From the NCBI GenBank assembly GCA_945889235.1, contig CAMDBK010000218.1, positions 1 through 5,308 on the forward strand: a DNA stretch of 5,308 nt, in the 5' to 3' direction. A model generated the notes under the pieces. That model did not search any database. It was not told the DNA's origin and saw only the letters and a list, made by a program, of their open reading frames with translations. The DNA is from Chitinophaga pinensis. Lineage in GTDB: Bacteria; Bacteroidota; Bacteroidia; SXHM01. The translations under genes and the position numbers were made by a program. Every line of letters starts with the position of its first letter. Position 1 is the first letter of the stretch. Below are positions 1 to 5,308 of the stretch, one piece after another.

Positions 1-1146
1 ACATTCAGCGCTATCAGTCATAAAAATCCGGACAAGGTTTTTTATCAATGGATGCTGAAGGGTTCTGACAAAGACTGGATGCCCGAAACCAAAACCAGTG
101 AAGCAAATTTTCCAAATCTTGGACCTGGTGATTACACGTTTATTTTGCGCGCCTGCAATGATGAACATGTGTGGTCAAAACCGGTTGAAATACATTTTAT
201 AATAACTCCTCCGTTTTGGAGAACATGGTTGTTTTACATACTGGTTGCCGCTTTCCTGATTACTTCAACTGTTGTTTATGTAAAATGGCGTGAACGAAAA
301 CTATTGCGTGAAAAAGCAGAACTGGAGGAAAAAGTAATTGAGCGTACACACCAATTACAGGAACAAAAAGAAATTGTTGAAGAGCAAAACCGTCACATTA
401 CTGAAGGAATAAATTATGCGCGGAATATTCAGATGGCGATTTTGCCAAGAGCTGAAGAATTCCAAAAATCTTTTCCTGAACATTTTATTTTATATCGTCC
501 GAAAGAAATTGTTGGTGGAGATTTTTACTGGCTTTTCAGACAAGGCGATTATGTATTTGTTGCCGCAGTTGACTGCACTGGACACGGAGTTGCAGGTGCA
601 TTCATGAGCATGATAGGAACTGATTTACTTAATCAGATTATTATTGAAAAACAGATAACAGAACCTTCTGAAATTTTAAACGAACTAAATCTTGGAGTTA
701 AGCTTGCCTTTAAACAAAGTGCAAATGAATTTGAAACACCGAAAGGAATGGATATTGCCCTATGTTCAATTAACCTGAAAAATAAAAACATAAATTATGC
801 AGGCGCGCTGAGGCCTTTATACATTATCAGCAACGGAGAATTTAAAGAAATAGAAGGTGATAAATCGTCAATCAGCGGAACATCAGATACGAGCTACCCT
901 TACACTTCCAACAAACTTAAACTTAAAAAAGGCGATTGCATTTATTTATTCTCAGATGGTTATGCCGATCAGTTTGGCGGACCAAAAGGAAAAAAATTTA
1001 TGACCGGAAAACTGAAAGAACTTTTAGTAAATAACAATATGCTGTCAATGGAGGAACAACGAACAAAAATACTTTCAGCACATGAAGAATGGAAAGGAGA
1101 TTTTAAACAGGTTGATGATATATTAGTAATGGGAATAAGGCTTTAA
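1..1146 (+). CDS. Membrane sensor with Y_Y_Y domain and SpoIIE/PP2C-type phosphatase output (5' partial)
   Basis: This is the 3' part of a signalling protein. The frame is open from base 1, so the Met codon at 52 is internal and the true start lies off the left edge. The visible part has 381 residues. Residues about 5-68 match a Y_Y_Y domain (Y-x-W-M-L-K-G-x-D-x-x-W early, then L-G-P-G-D-Y-T-F and W-S-K-P), followed by PPFW. A membrane helix spans about 76-96, and a charged coiled coil spans about 97-132. The SpoIIE/PP2C-type Ser/Thr phosphatase domain fills the rest. Its likely metal-binding aspartates are D174 (GGDFYW), D191 (VDCTGHG), D319 (FSDG) and D372/D373 (VDDI), so it looks catalytically intact. 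In this family a Y_Y_Y domain usually follows a periplasmic two-component-regulator beta-propeller, so an upstream propeller is inferred but not seen. The domain should face the periplasm and the phosphatase the cytoplasm. The substrate is unknown. The gene may be co-transcribed with the paralogous phosphatase gene 22 bases downstream. Confidence 0.9.
   Translation, partial: TFSAISHKNPDKVFYQWMLKGSDKDWMPETKTSEANFPNLGPGDYTFILRACNDEHVWSKPVEIHFIITPPFWRTWLFYILVAAFLITSTVVYVKWRERKLLREKAELEEKVIERTHQLQEQKEIVEEQNRHITEGINYARNIQMAILPRAEEFQKSFPEHFILYRPKEIVGGDFYWLFRQGDYVFVAAVDCTGHGVAGAFMSMIGTDLLNQIIIEKQITEPSEILNELNLGVKLAFKQSANEFETPKGMDIALCSINLKNKNINYAGALRPLYIISNGEFKEIEGDKSSISGTSDTSYPYTSNKLKLKKGDCIYLFSDGYADQFGGPKGKKFMTGKLKELLVNNNMLSMEEQRTKILSAHEEWKGDFKQVDDILVMGIRL
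397..1143 (+). repeat. Paralogous SpoIIE phosphatase module, copy 1
   Basis: This segment encodes the pre-phosphatase motif (ITEGINYARNIQMAILP) and the whole SpoIIE/PP2C domain of the first gene. It aligns end to end with bases 2795-3547 of the next gene. Shared blocks include AILP, GDFYW, AAVDCTGHGV, GAFMSMIG, DLLNQI, GMDIALC, KGDC, DQFGG and QVDDILV. Most of it is diverged at the DNA level, but the core at 562-639 is about 90% identical to 2960-3037. It is a duplicated coding module, not a mobile element. Confidence 0.85.
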
Positions 1147-1149
1147 TTG

Positions 1150-1157
1150 TATATTTG
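1150..1157 (+). promoter_or_regulatory. Possible Bacteroidota -7 promoter box (TATATTTG)
   Basis: TATATTTG fits the Bacteroidota housekeeping -7 consensus TAnnTTTG. It sits in the only intergenic gap, 11 bases before the ATG of the TPR-phosphatase gene. Initiation from it would leave a leader of only a few bases. I see no good TTTG-like -33 element at the usual spacing of about 19-21 bases; the nearest weak match is TTAG at 1123-1126. In AT-rich DNA an 8-base match with two free positions can easily arise by chance, so co-transcription from upstream remains just as plausible. Confidence 0.22.
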
Positions 1158-1168
1158 GTGTTACAGAA

Positions 1169-3550
1169 ATGAAAAAATACGTACAAATTTTTCTTTGTTT
1201 TTTATTGGCACTGTTTGCAGTAAACTCATTTGCGCAAAATCCGGTTATTGATAGTCTTGAACAGGTGCTGAGTCTGCACGTTGACAACAAAGATACTGTA
1301 CGAATTAAACTGTTGAATGAACTGGCAAAACAATATCTGCGTGTTGATCCGGAAAAAGTTTTGTTGTACAGCAATGAAGCGATTGAGCTTTCAAAAAAAA
1401 ATAATCTCACCAAAGGAATTTCTTTAGCCTACAACAATATTGGCACAGTTTATCGTCTGAAAGGAAAATACAAAGAAGCACTTGACTACCATCAAAAAGC
1501 TTTGATTATTGATCACGAAACCGGTGATAAAAACAGTGAAGCACTTTCACTCAACAACATTGGAATCATTTTTCTGTCACAGGGAGTGTATGATAAATCA
1601 CTTGAATATTATTTCAAATCACTTGCGCTCAGACAGGAAATAAATGACAAATCAGGTATTGCAACATCCTTCAATAACATAGGACTGGTTTACAAAAATC
1701 AGGGAAATTATGACAAGGCGTTGGAGTATTACGAAAACTCATATCAGATTTTCAAAGAAGTAAATGACAAAAAAGGAATAGCCAATAGTTTCAACAATTT
1801 TGGTACTGCGTATTTGCAAAAAGGCAATTATGAAAAAGCAATTGAGAATTACCTGAATTCACTAAAAATATTTGAAGAGATTGGTGATAAGGTTGGACAA
1901 TCAAGTACGCTCAATAACATGGGAAATATTTATTACAATCAGGATAATTTTACGAAAGCCCTTGAGTGTTATGAAAAGTCAATGGTAATTAAAGAGCAAC
2001 TGGGTGATAAGAGCGGCATTGCCCTTTCGCTAGTGAATATTGCCGGTGTATATGCTGAACAGGGCAACTACAAAAAAGCATTGGAAAATACAACCAAGGC
2101 ATTAGCAATTCAGGAAGAAATCGGTGATAAAAAACGTATTCCAAGTGCACTCAATAACATTGGTGAATATTATTTTTTGCAGGATAATTACGATAAGAGT
2201 CTTGAATATTACATGCGTTCATTGAAGATGCAGGAAACCATTGGAGTGAATGATATTATGTCAACAACGCTTCATGCAATCGGCAAAATTTATAAATTGA
2301 AGGGAAACTATACCGAAGGTCTTGACTACTTCTCAAAAGCCCTGGATATTGCAAAAGCAAACGGTGAACTTGAAATTGTAAAATCAATTTATTCAAGTTT
2401 TGCCGAGACGTATGCAAAAATCGGCAATCACCAGAAGTCGTATGAGTTTCAGGTCCTTTATTCTAACCTGAATGATTCATTAAAGAGTATTCAGAATGCA
2501 AAAAGTATTGCAGAAATGCAGACAAAATATGAAACAGAACAAAAGGAAAAAGAAATACAACTGCTGAATATTGAAAAACAAAAGCAAGAAGAATCGCAGA
2601 CAAATCAACGCAGAGTGTTATACCTTGTTCTTGCGGTATTGGCACTGCTGGCGATACTGGCAGCTACCATTTACAGTCGTTACAGAACCAACCAGAAAAT
2701 AAACGAAAAGCTGGAGCAGAAAAACAAAGCAATCAATAAAGCGAAAGAAGAAATTGAAATGCAGAAAGAAGTTTTGCAAGACAAAAATCTTGTTATCACT
2801 TCCAGTATTACGTATGCAAAACGTATACAGGAAGCAATTCTTCCTACTATGGATGCAATCCATTCAGCGCTTCCTGATTCATTTATTTTTTTTCAGCCAA
2901 AAGATATTGTAAGCGGTGATTTTTACTGGTTCAATAAAAAGGATAATAAAATTTTTATTGCCGCTGTTGACTGCACTGGTCACGGAGTTCCGGGTGCGTT
3001 CATGAGCATGATAGGAAATGATTTACTCAACCAGATTGCGAATATTGAAGACATTACCAATCCCGGTGAAATGCTCAATAACCTTCACCGTGAAGTACAG
3101 TTTGCATTGAAGCAGCGCGATGGACTCAATGAAAATCATGATGGAATGGACATTGCTCTTTGCTGCATTGATTATAAAAAGAAAGAACTGCAATTTGCTT
3201 CTGCCAACAGAGTGTTATATTTCTTTAATGAAGCCGGAGAATTCAAAGAGCTGAAAGGCGATAAAAATGCAATTGGAGGAATGATTCACACCAGCAGAAG
3301 AAACTATACATGCTTTACCATTCCGTTTGAAAAAGGTGATTGCTTTTATATTTACTCAGATGGCATAGTTGACCAGTTTGGTGGAAAAGATGAAAAGAAA
3401 TACGGCTACAAACGCTTGAAAAATTTCTTTTCAGAAAACCAGCAATTTAAAATGAGCCGTCAGAAAGAATTGCTTGAAAAAACCATGAATTCATGGGTTG
3501 GCGCGCTGGAGCAGGTTGATGACATTCTGGTAATAGGAGTGAGGCTCTAA
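1169..3550 (+). CDS. TPR-repeat transmembrane sensor with SpoIIE/PP2C-type phosphatase domain
   Basis: This is a complete 793-residue protein. The ATG at 1169 is supported by a signal peptide directly after it (MKK, a hydrophobic stretch, then cleavage probably near SFAQ, residue 23). Residues about 45-440 form a tetratricopeptide solenoid of about ten units, eight of them exactly 40 residues long. A charged coiled coil (about 449-481) leads to one membrane helix (about 483-502), and a second coiled coil spans about 507-540. The motif ITSSITYAKRIQEAILP begins at 543 and the SpoIIE/PP2C phosphatase domain follows. Likely metal ligands are present: D584 (SGDFYW), D601 (VDCTGHG), D731 (YSDG) and D784/D785 (VDDI). 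The predicted topology puts the TPRs in the periplasm and the phosphatase in the cytoplasm. Family knowledge suggests dephosphorylation of a phospho-Ser/Thr regulator, perhaps STAS-like, but no such partner is nearby. The gene starts 22 bases after the upstream paralogous phosphatase gene, has no clear Shine-Dalgarno sequence, and its stop overlaps the converging gene's stop. Confidence 0.93.
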   Translation: MKKYVQIFLCFLLALFAVNSFAQNPVIDSLEQVLSLHVDNKDTVRIKLLNELAKQYLRVDPEKVLLYSNEAIELSKKNNLTKGISLAYNNIGTVYRLKGKYKEALDYHQKALIIDHETGDKNSEALSLNNIGIIFLSQGVYDKSLEYYFKSLALRQEINDKSGIATSFNNIGLVYKNQGNYDKALEYYENSYQIFKEVNDKKGIANSFNNFGTAYLQKGNYEKAIENYLNSLKIFEEIGDKVGQSSTLNNMGNIYYNQDNFTKALECYEKSMVIKEQLGDKSGIALSLVNIAGVYAEQGNYKKALENTTKALAIQEEIGDKKRIPSALNNIGEYYFLQDNYDKSLEYYMRSLKMQETIGVNDIMSTTLHAIGKIYKLKGNYTEGLDYFSKALDIAKANGELEIVKSIYSSFAETYAKIGNHQKSYEFQVLYSNLNDSLKSIQNAKSIAEMQTKYETEQKEKEIQLLNIEKQKQEESQTNQRRVLYLVLAVLALLAILAATIYSRYRTNQKINEKLEQKNKAINKAKEEIEMQKEVLQDKNLVITSSITYAKRIQEAILPTMDAIHSALPDSFIFFQPKDIVSGDFYWFNKKDNKIFIAAVDCTGHGVPGAFMSMIGNDLLNQIANIEDITNPGEMLNNLHREVQFALKQRDGLNENHDGMDIALCCIDYKKKELQFASANRVLYFFNEAGEFKELKGDKNAIGGMIHTSRRNYTCFTIPFEKGDCFYIYSDGIVDQFGGKDEKKYGYKRLKNFFSENQQFKMSRQKELLEKTMNSWVGALEQVDDILVIGVRL
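1433..2512 (+). repeat. Array of 120-base TPR-encoding repeats
   Basis: Eight consecutive units of exactly 120 bases (40 residues) run from 1433 to 2392 without any insertion or deletion, followed by a weaker ninth unit to about 2512. A further diverged unit precedes them at about 1307-1432. Each typical unit begins NNIG, continues as xxYxxxGNYxKALEYYxKSLxI, and ends with an (E/D)-x-(G/N)-DK turn. This is the TPR pattern (W/G/Y/A positions of helix A and the A/Y/A positions of helix B). Units 6 (VNIAGVY), 7 and 8 depart most from the consensus. TPR arrays bind proteins or peptides, so this is the likely sensing or docking surface. Confidence 0.93.
2795..3547 (+). repeat. Paralogous SpoIIE phosphatase module, copy 2
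   Basis: This is the partner of bases 397-1143. It encodes the pre-phosphatase motif and catalytic domain of the TPR protein, with all the acidic motif residues of copy 1 kept. The best conserved stretch is 2960-3037, which differs from 562-639 at 8 of 78 bases. Only two of the 26 codons change the residue (Ala/Pro and Thr/Asn). The sensor regions upstream of the two copies are unrelated, so the phosphatase is a shared output joined to different inputs. Confidence 0.85.
3547..3550. other. Overlapping convergent stop codons
   Basis: The four bases CTAA hold both gene ends: TAA (3548-3550) for the + strand TPR-phosphatase gene and, on the opposite strand, TAG (3549-3547) for the glycerophosphodiesterase-like gene. 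There is no intergenic space between the two transcription units. I saw no strong hairpin plus T-tract on either strand at the junction, so each transcript probably runs into the opposing gene before it ends. Confidence 0.9.
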
Positions 3551-4341
3551 TTTTTTATGAGCATAAATCTTTTGAATTTTTTCAGCCTGTCTACATTAAT
3601 CCAGTCAACACCTGCATCTGTTAATATTTTCCATGTTTTTATTTTGTTGCCTGCTGCCCATATTCTTACTGTATAACCATTGCCGTGCGCTTTTTGCATA
3701 AAAGCATTCAATTTTTGTTTTTCTTCTTCAGGCATTTCTCCTTTGCCTTTCCATTGCAATAAGTTGTTAAACGAAAAACTAATGCGTGGCATAATGTCAT
3801 TTTCATTTTTTTTATCTGCATCATTCATATTGCCTGAAAGAGAGAGATAGCGTGGGTTAGAATGCAACACATAAGCATCATCACCACAATGGTCAACCAA
3901 TATTCTGACTGCTCCGGTTATTTTTTTTTCTTCCACAAATTTCGTAAGCATTGCATCATAATTTTTCAGAACGCTGTCAAGAAAAGGAATAAAATTTTCG
4001 CAATCAGCTTTAATATCAATGTAGAGAACAAATTCTTCAGGACCATTTTTATAAATGCTTTTGAAATTGTTTTCTTTTGCCCGTTTCATCAACGGGTCGA
4101 GATATAACTTTTGAAGTGTTCTTCTTTTTCTGGTGAACATTTTTTCATGTGCAACCAGTATCCTTCCATCAATTAAATGGCAATCAGCCTCTACACTCAT
4201 AAAGCCATTATCTAATGATTGAAATAATGGTCGCGCATGCCAGTAATCATTATGGGCATGAGCATTTAAAAGTACAGTTTGCGGAAAGGAATTGATACTT
4301 GAAAATACAAAATTGAGAACGAGAAGAAAAAAAAGTTTCAT
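3547..4341 (-). CDS. Exported glycerophosphodiester phosphodiesterase / AIM6-like (PI-PLC superfamily) protein
   Basis: This is a complete 264-residue protein. It starts with a signal peptide (MKLFFLLVLN and on to about residue 21, no lipobox Cys), so a periplasmic location is likely. The mature part begins with HAHNDY (H28, H30, N31, D32) and continues with ARPLFQSLDNGF, then VEAD (E51, D53), IDGRILVAHE (H66), YIDIK (D109, K111) and near the end VRIWAAGN (W228) and GVDWINVD (D246, D251). This is the TIM-barrel order of the GDPD/PI-PLC superfamily: His, ExD metal ligands, a second His, an acidic-x-Lys strand, and a C-terminal W strand plus GVD. HAHNDY in place of the usual HRG points to the AIM6-like branch. 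GDPDs hydrolyse glycerophosphodiesters to glycerol-3-phosphate and an alcohol, but the substrate here is not known. The ATG overlaps the upstream gene's stop (ATGA) without a clear Shine-Dalgarno sequence, suggesting translational coupling. Confidence 0.82.
   Translation of the reverse strand: MKLFFLLVLNFVFSSINSFPQTVLLNAHAHNDYWHARPLFQSLDNGFMSVEADCHLIDGRILVAHEKMFTRKRRTLQKLYLDPLMKRAKENNFKSIYKNGPEEFVLYIDIKADCENFIPFLDSVLKNYDAMLTKFVEEKKITGAVRILVDHCGDDAYVLHSNPRYLSLSGNMNDADKKNENDIMPRISFSFNNLLQWKGKGEMPEEEKQKLNAFMQKAHGNGYTVRIWAAGNKIKTWKILTDAGVDWINVDRLKKFKRFMLIKN
4338..4341 (-). other. ATGA start-stop overlap between the two - strand genes
   Basis: Read on the - strand, ATGA contains the ATG of the glycerophosphodiesterase-like gene (4341-4339) and the TGA stop of the T9SS-sorted propeller gene (4340-4338). 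This arrangement is typical of genes on one transcript with translational coupling. It also supports the chosen start of the downstream gene, which is followed at once by a good signal peptide. Confidence 0.88.
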
Positions 4342-5308
4342 CTGTTCAGAATAATTTTCCCGGAAAAAAATTGTGAGTTGTTGTAAACGTTAAGAAAATA
4401 AATTCCGTTGCAGGTTTCTGTATTAAATAATAATTTGACTTTGGTGTTCTGAGGTTTTTCAACTGAATTGATAACAACGTTTCCCATTGCATCAGTAACA
4501 GAAATATTCAGTACCTGGTTTTTATCAAAATCAGCCTCTAAAGTAATTTCTCCTTTTGCAGGGTTAGGATAAACCGATGCAAATTCGTTCACTAAAGTTT
4601 CGTTTATACCAACCGGGTTTGAAAGTTTCACCACAAAAATATCCTGTTCCTGAGTAAGCGGTAAAATATACGGACCAAAATATCCATACAGGTTGTAATA
4701 GCCTGCCACTGCTAATTCTCCGGCATCATTCACTCCAATCGCATTCCCGAAATCATTTCCAGCGCCACCACCAATTTGCGTCCATATCTCATCGCCATTC
4801 CACCAGTACTTTGCTACAAAAACTTCATAACCTTCAGCAATGTATGTAGTATCGTCAAAAAATATTTCGGTATCAAAAAATCCGGTGAGGTATACACATC
4901 CGTAATCATCAGTACAAACAGAAGTTCCTATATCCAGGTCGTTGCCTCCTATTGCTTTTGCCCAATCACAATCGCCATCAGTATTGTATTTTACAAGAAA
5001 TGCATCGTTATATCCATGCGCTTGAATAGTATGAGTTCCAAACGTTGTTACATTTTGGAAATAGCCGGTAAGATAGCTGTTGCCTTCCCAGTCAGTAGCA
5101 ATTCCGTATGGATTATCACCAAGATAGCTGTCACATTTTTTTGCCCACACAAAATCGCCCCATGATAAATATTTAGCAATAAAAATATCAGTACTGGTTG
5201 GAGATGTTGTATTCAAATGAACAGTATCAATCATTGTATTTCCGTAAATGTATCCGGTGATGTAAAAATTTCCGGCAGCGTCTGAACTAATTCCTTTTGC
5301 CGCATCAT
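4338..5308 (-). CDS. Secreted SBBP-repeat beta-propeller protein with T9SS type A sorting domain (5' partial)
   Basis: This is the C-terminal part (322 visible residues) of a larger secreted protein. The frame stays open past the Met codon at 5234 to the window edge, where it reads DAAKGISSDAAGNFYITGY, so that Met is internal to a repeat. Four beta-propeller units of the SBBP type are visible, each shaped as (G/A)-I-x-x-D-x-x-G-N-x-Y-(L/I)-T-G-(Y/F), then D-x-F-(L/V)-(V/A)-K-Y and a W-A-K-like end. From 4574 the protein has a T9SS type A sorting domain: VYPNPAKGEITL, ISVTDAMGNVV, CNGIYFLNV and a final SGKIILNR. In the phylum this domain directs export across the outer membrane and is removed as the protein is anchored or released. 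The N-terminal signal peptide and further propeller units should lie off the right edge. The specific function is unknown, and no catalytic domain is visible. Confidence 0.9.
   Translation of the reverse strand, partial: DAAKGISSDAAGNFYITGYIYGNTMIDTVHLNTTSPTSTDIFIAKYLSWGDFVWAKKCDSYLGDNPYGIATDWEGNSYLTGYFQNVTTFGTHTIQAHGYNDAFLVKYNTDGDCDWAKAIGGNDLDIGTSVCTDDYGCVYLTGFFDTEIFFDDTTYIAEGYEVFVAKYWWNGDEIWTQIGGGAGNDFGNAIGVNDAGELAVAGYYNLYGYFGPYILPLTQEQDIFVVKLSNPVGINETLVNEFASVYPNPAKGEITLEADFDKNQVLNISVTDAMGNVVINSVEKPQNTKVKLLFNTETCNGIYFLNVYNNSQFFSGKIILNR
4341..4574 (-). other. T9SS type A C-terminal sorting domain
   Basis: The last 78 residues of the propeller protein follow a short linker (VGINETLVNEFAS). 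They contain the signature VYPNP, a T-L-E strand, LNISVTDAMGNVV, a lysine-rich turn, and GIYFLNV followed by GKIILNR. This order and length match the type A (Por secretion system) sorting domain. The segment is a targeting signal and not part of the working propeller. Confidence 0.9.
4614..5306 (-). repeat. Four SBBP-type beta-propeller repeat units
   Basis: From the right edge leftwards the units occupy about 5306-5115 (64 residues), 5114-4932 (61 residues), 4931-4752 (60 residues) and 4751-4614 (46 residues). The first three share a DxxGNxYLTG-like strand, a variable loop with a T/F-rich stretch, a D-x-F-x-(V/A)-K-Y strand, and a W-containing strand with a GG/ND end. The last unit is degenerate (VNDAGELAVAGYY) and stops after DIFVVKL, as expected for the end of a propeller. 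The array begins outside the window, so the total number of units is not known. Confidence 0.8.

Noticed and set aside
52..54. ATG at 52 as the start of the first gene
   Set aside because: The frame is open to base 1 and the residues before it (FSAISHKNPDKVFYQW) belong to the same Y_Y_Y domain, so the gene is cut by the window edge.
1123..1413. Open frame of 96 codons on the - strand over the start of the TPR gene
   Set aside because: It lies antisense to the signal peptide and first TPR codons of a well supported gene. Its product is Ser/Phe-rich with no recognisable domain, as expected of a shadow frame.
1433..2392. Regular 120-base spacing considered as a CRISPR or non-coding tandem repeat
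   Set aside because: The period is in frame, the units encode clear TPR motifs and the DNA is diverged between units, so it is a protein repeat.
3541..3561. Possible terminator hairpin at the convergent junction (GAGGCTC and CTCTAA...TTATGAG)
   Set aside because: The stems are only about three to six AT-rich pairs with a bulge or no loop room, and both lie inside coding sequence. This is too weak to call.
3921..3929. Homopolymer runs (nine T at 3921-3929, nine A at 1393-1401, eight T at 2886-2893, eight A at 4327-4334) as phase-variation tracts
   Set aside because: All frames are intact through the runs. Such tracts encode Lys or Phe codons and are expected in AT-rich genes. Nothing indicates switching.
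4776..5165. Open frame of 129 codons on the + strand, opposite the SBBP repeats
   Set aside because: It is antisense to clear repeat-bearing coding sequence, and its periodic composition mirrors those repeats. No domain or start context supports it.
5232..5234. ATG at 5234 (- strand) as the start of the propeller gene
   Set aside because: In-frame codons upstream to the window edge encode the first half of an SBBP unit. The protein would also lack the signal peptide that T9SS export requires.

Overview
The window looks like chromosomal DNA from a member of the Bacteroidota, probably Bacteroidia, Flavobacteriia or a relative. It is AT-rich and densely packed. One product ends in a type IX secretion (T9SS) type A sorting domain, a phylum hallmark. 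Two products are membrane-bound SpoIIE/PP2C-type phosphatases of a build common in that phylum: a periplasmic sensor, one membrane segment, a coiled coil, then a motif of the form I..(S/G)I.YA..IQ.AILP leading into the phosphatase. None of the four genes has a convincing Shine-Dalgarno sequence, which also fits.

Layout: four protein genes in two converging pairs fill nearly everything. On the + strand, bases 1-1146 are the 3' part of a sensor phosphatase (Y_Y_Y domain, membrane helix, coiled coil, SpoIIE phosphatase) whose N-terminus lies off the left edge. After 22 bases comes a complete 793-residue protein (1169-3550) with a signal peptide, about ten tetratricopeptide repeats, a membrane helix, a coiled coil and a second, clearly paralogous SpoIIE phosphatase. 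On the - strand, entering from the right edge, 5308-4338 encodes the C-terminal part of a secreted SBBP-type beta-propeller protein with a T9SS sorting domain. It overlaps by four bases (ATGA) a small exported glycerophosphodiesterase/AIM6-like protein (4341-3547). The two pairs meet tail to tail, and their stop codons overlap at 3547-3550.

How they may work together: the two + strand proteins look like transmembrane phosphatases that share one kind of cytoplasmic output but carry different periplasmic sensors, a Y_Y_Y/propeller type and a TPR solenoid. Family knowledge suggests that they dephosphorylate a Ser/Thr-phosphorylated regulator, such as an anti-anti-sigma-like STAS protein. No STAS protein, anti-sigma kinase or sigma factor lies in the window, so the target is unknown. 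The - strand pair is probably co-transcribed. Both products leave the cytoplasm, but no shared pathway can be read from the sequence.

No RNA gene, CRISPR array, insertion sequence, attachment site or origin was seen. The only clear non-coding stretch is the 22-base gap at 1147-1168. I found no convincing undescribed system. The most interesting points are the tandem paralogous phosphatases, their unusually well conserved shared DNA core, and the two four-base gene overlaps.
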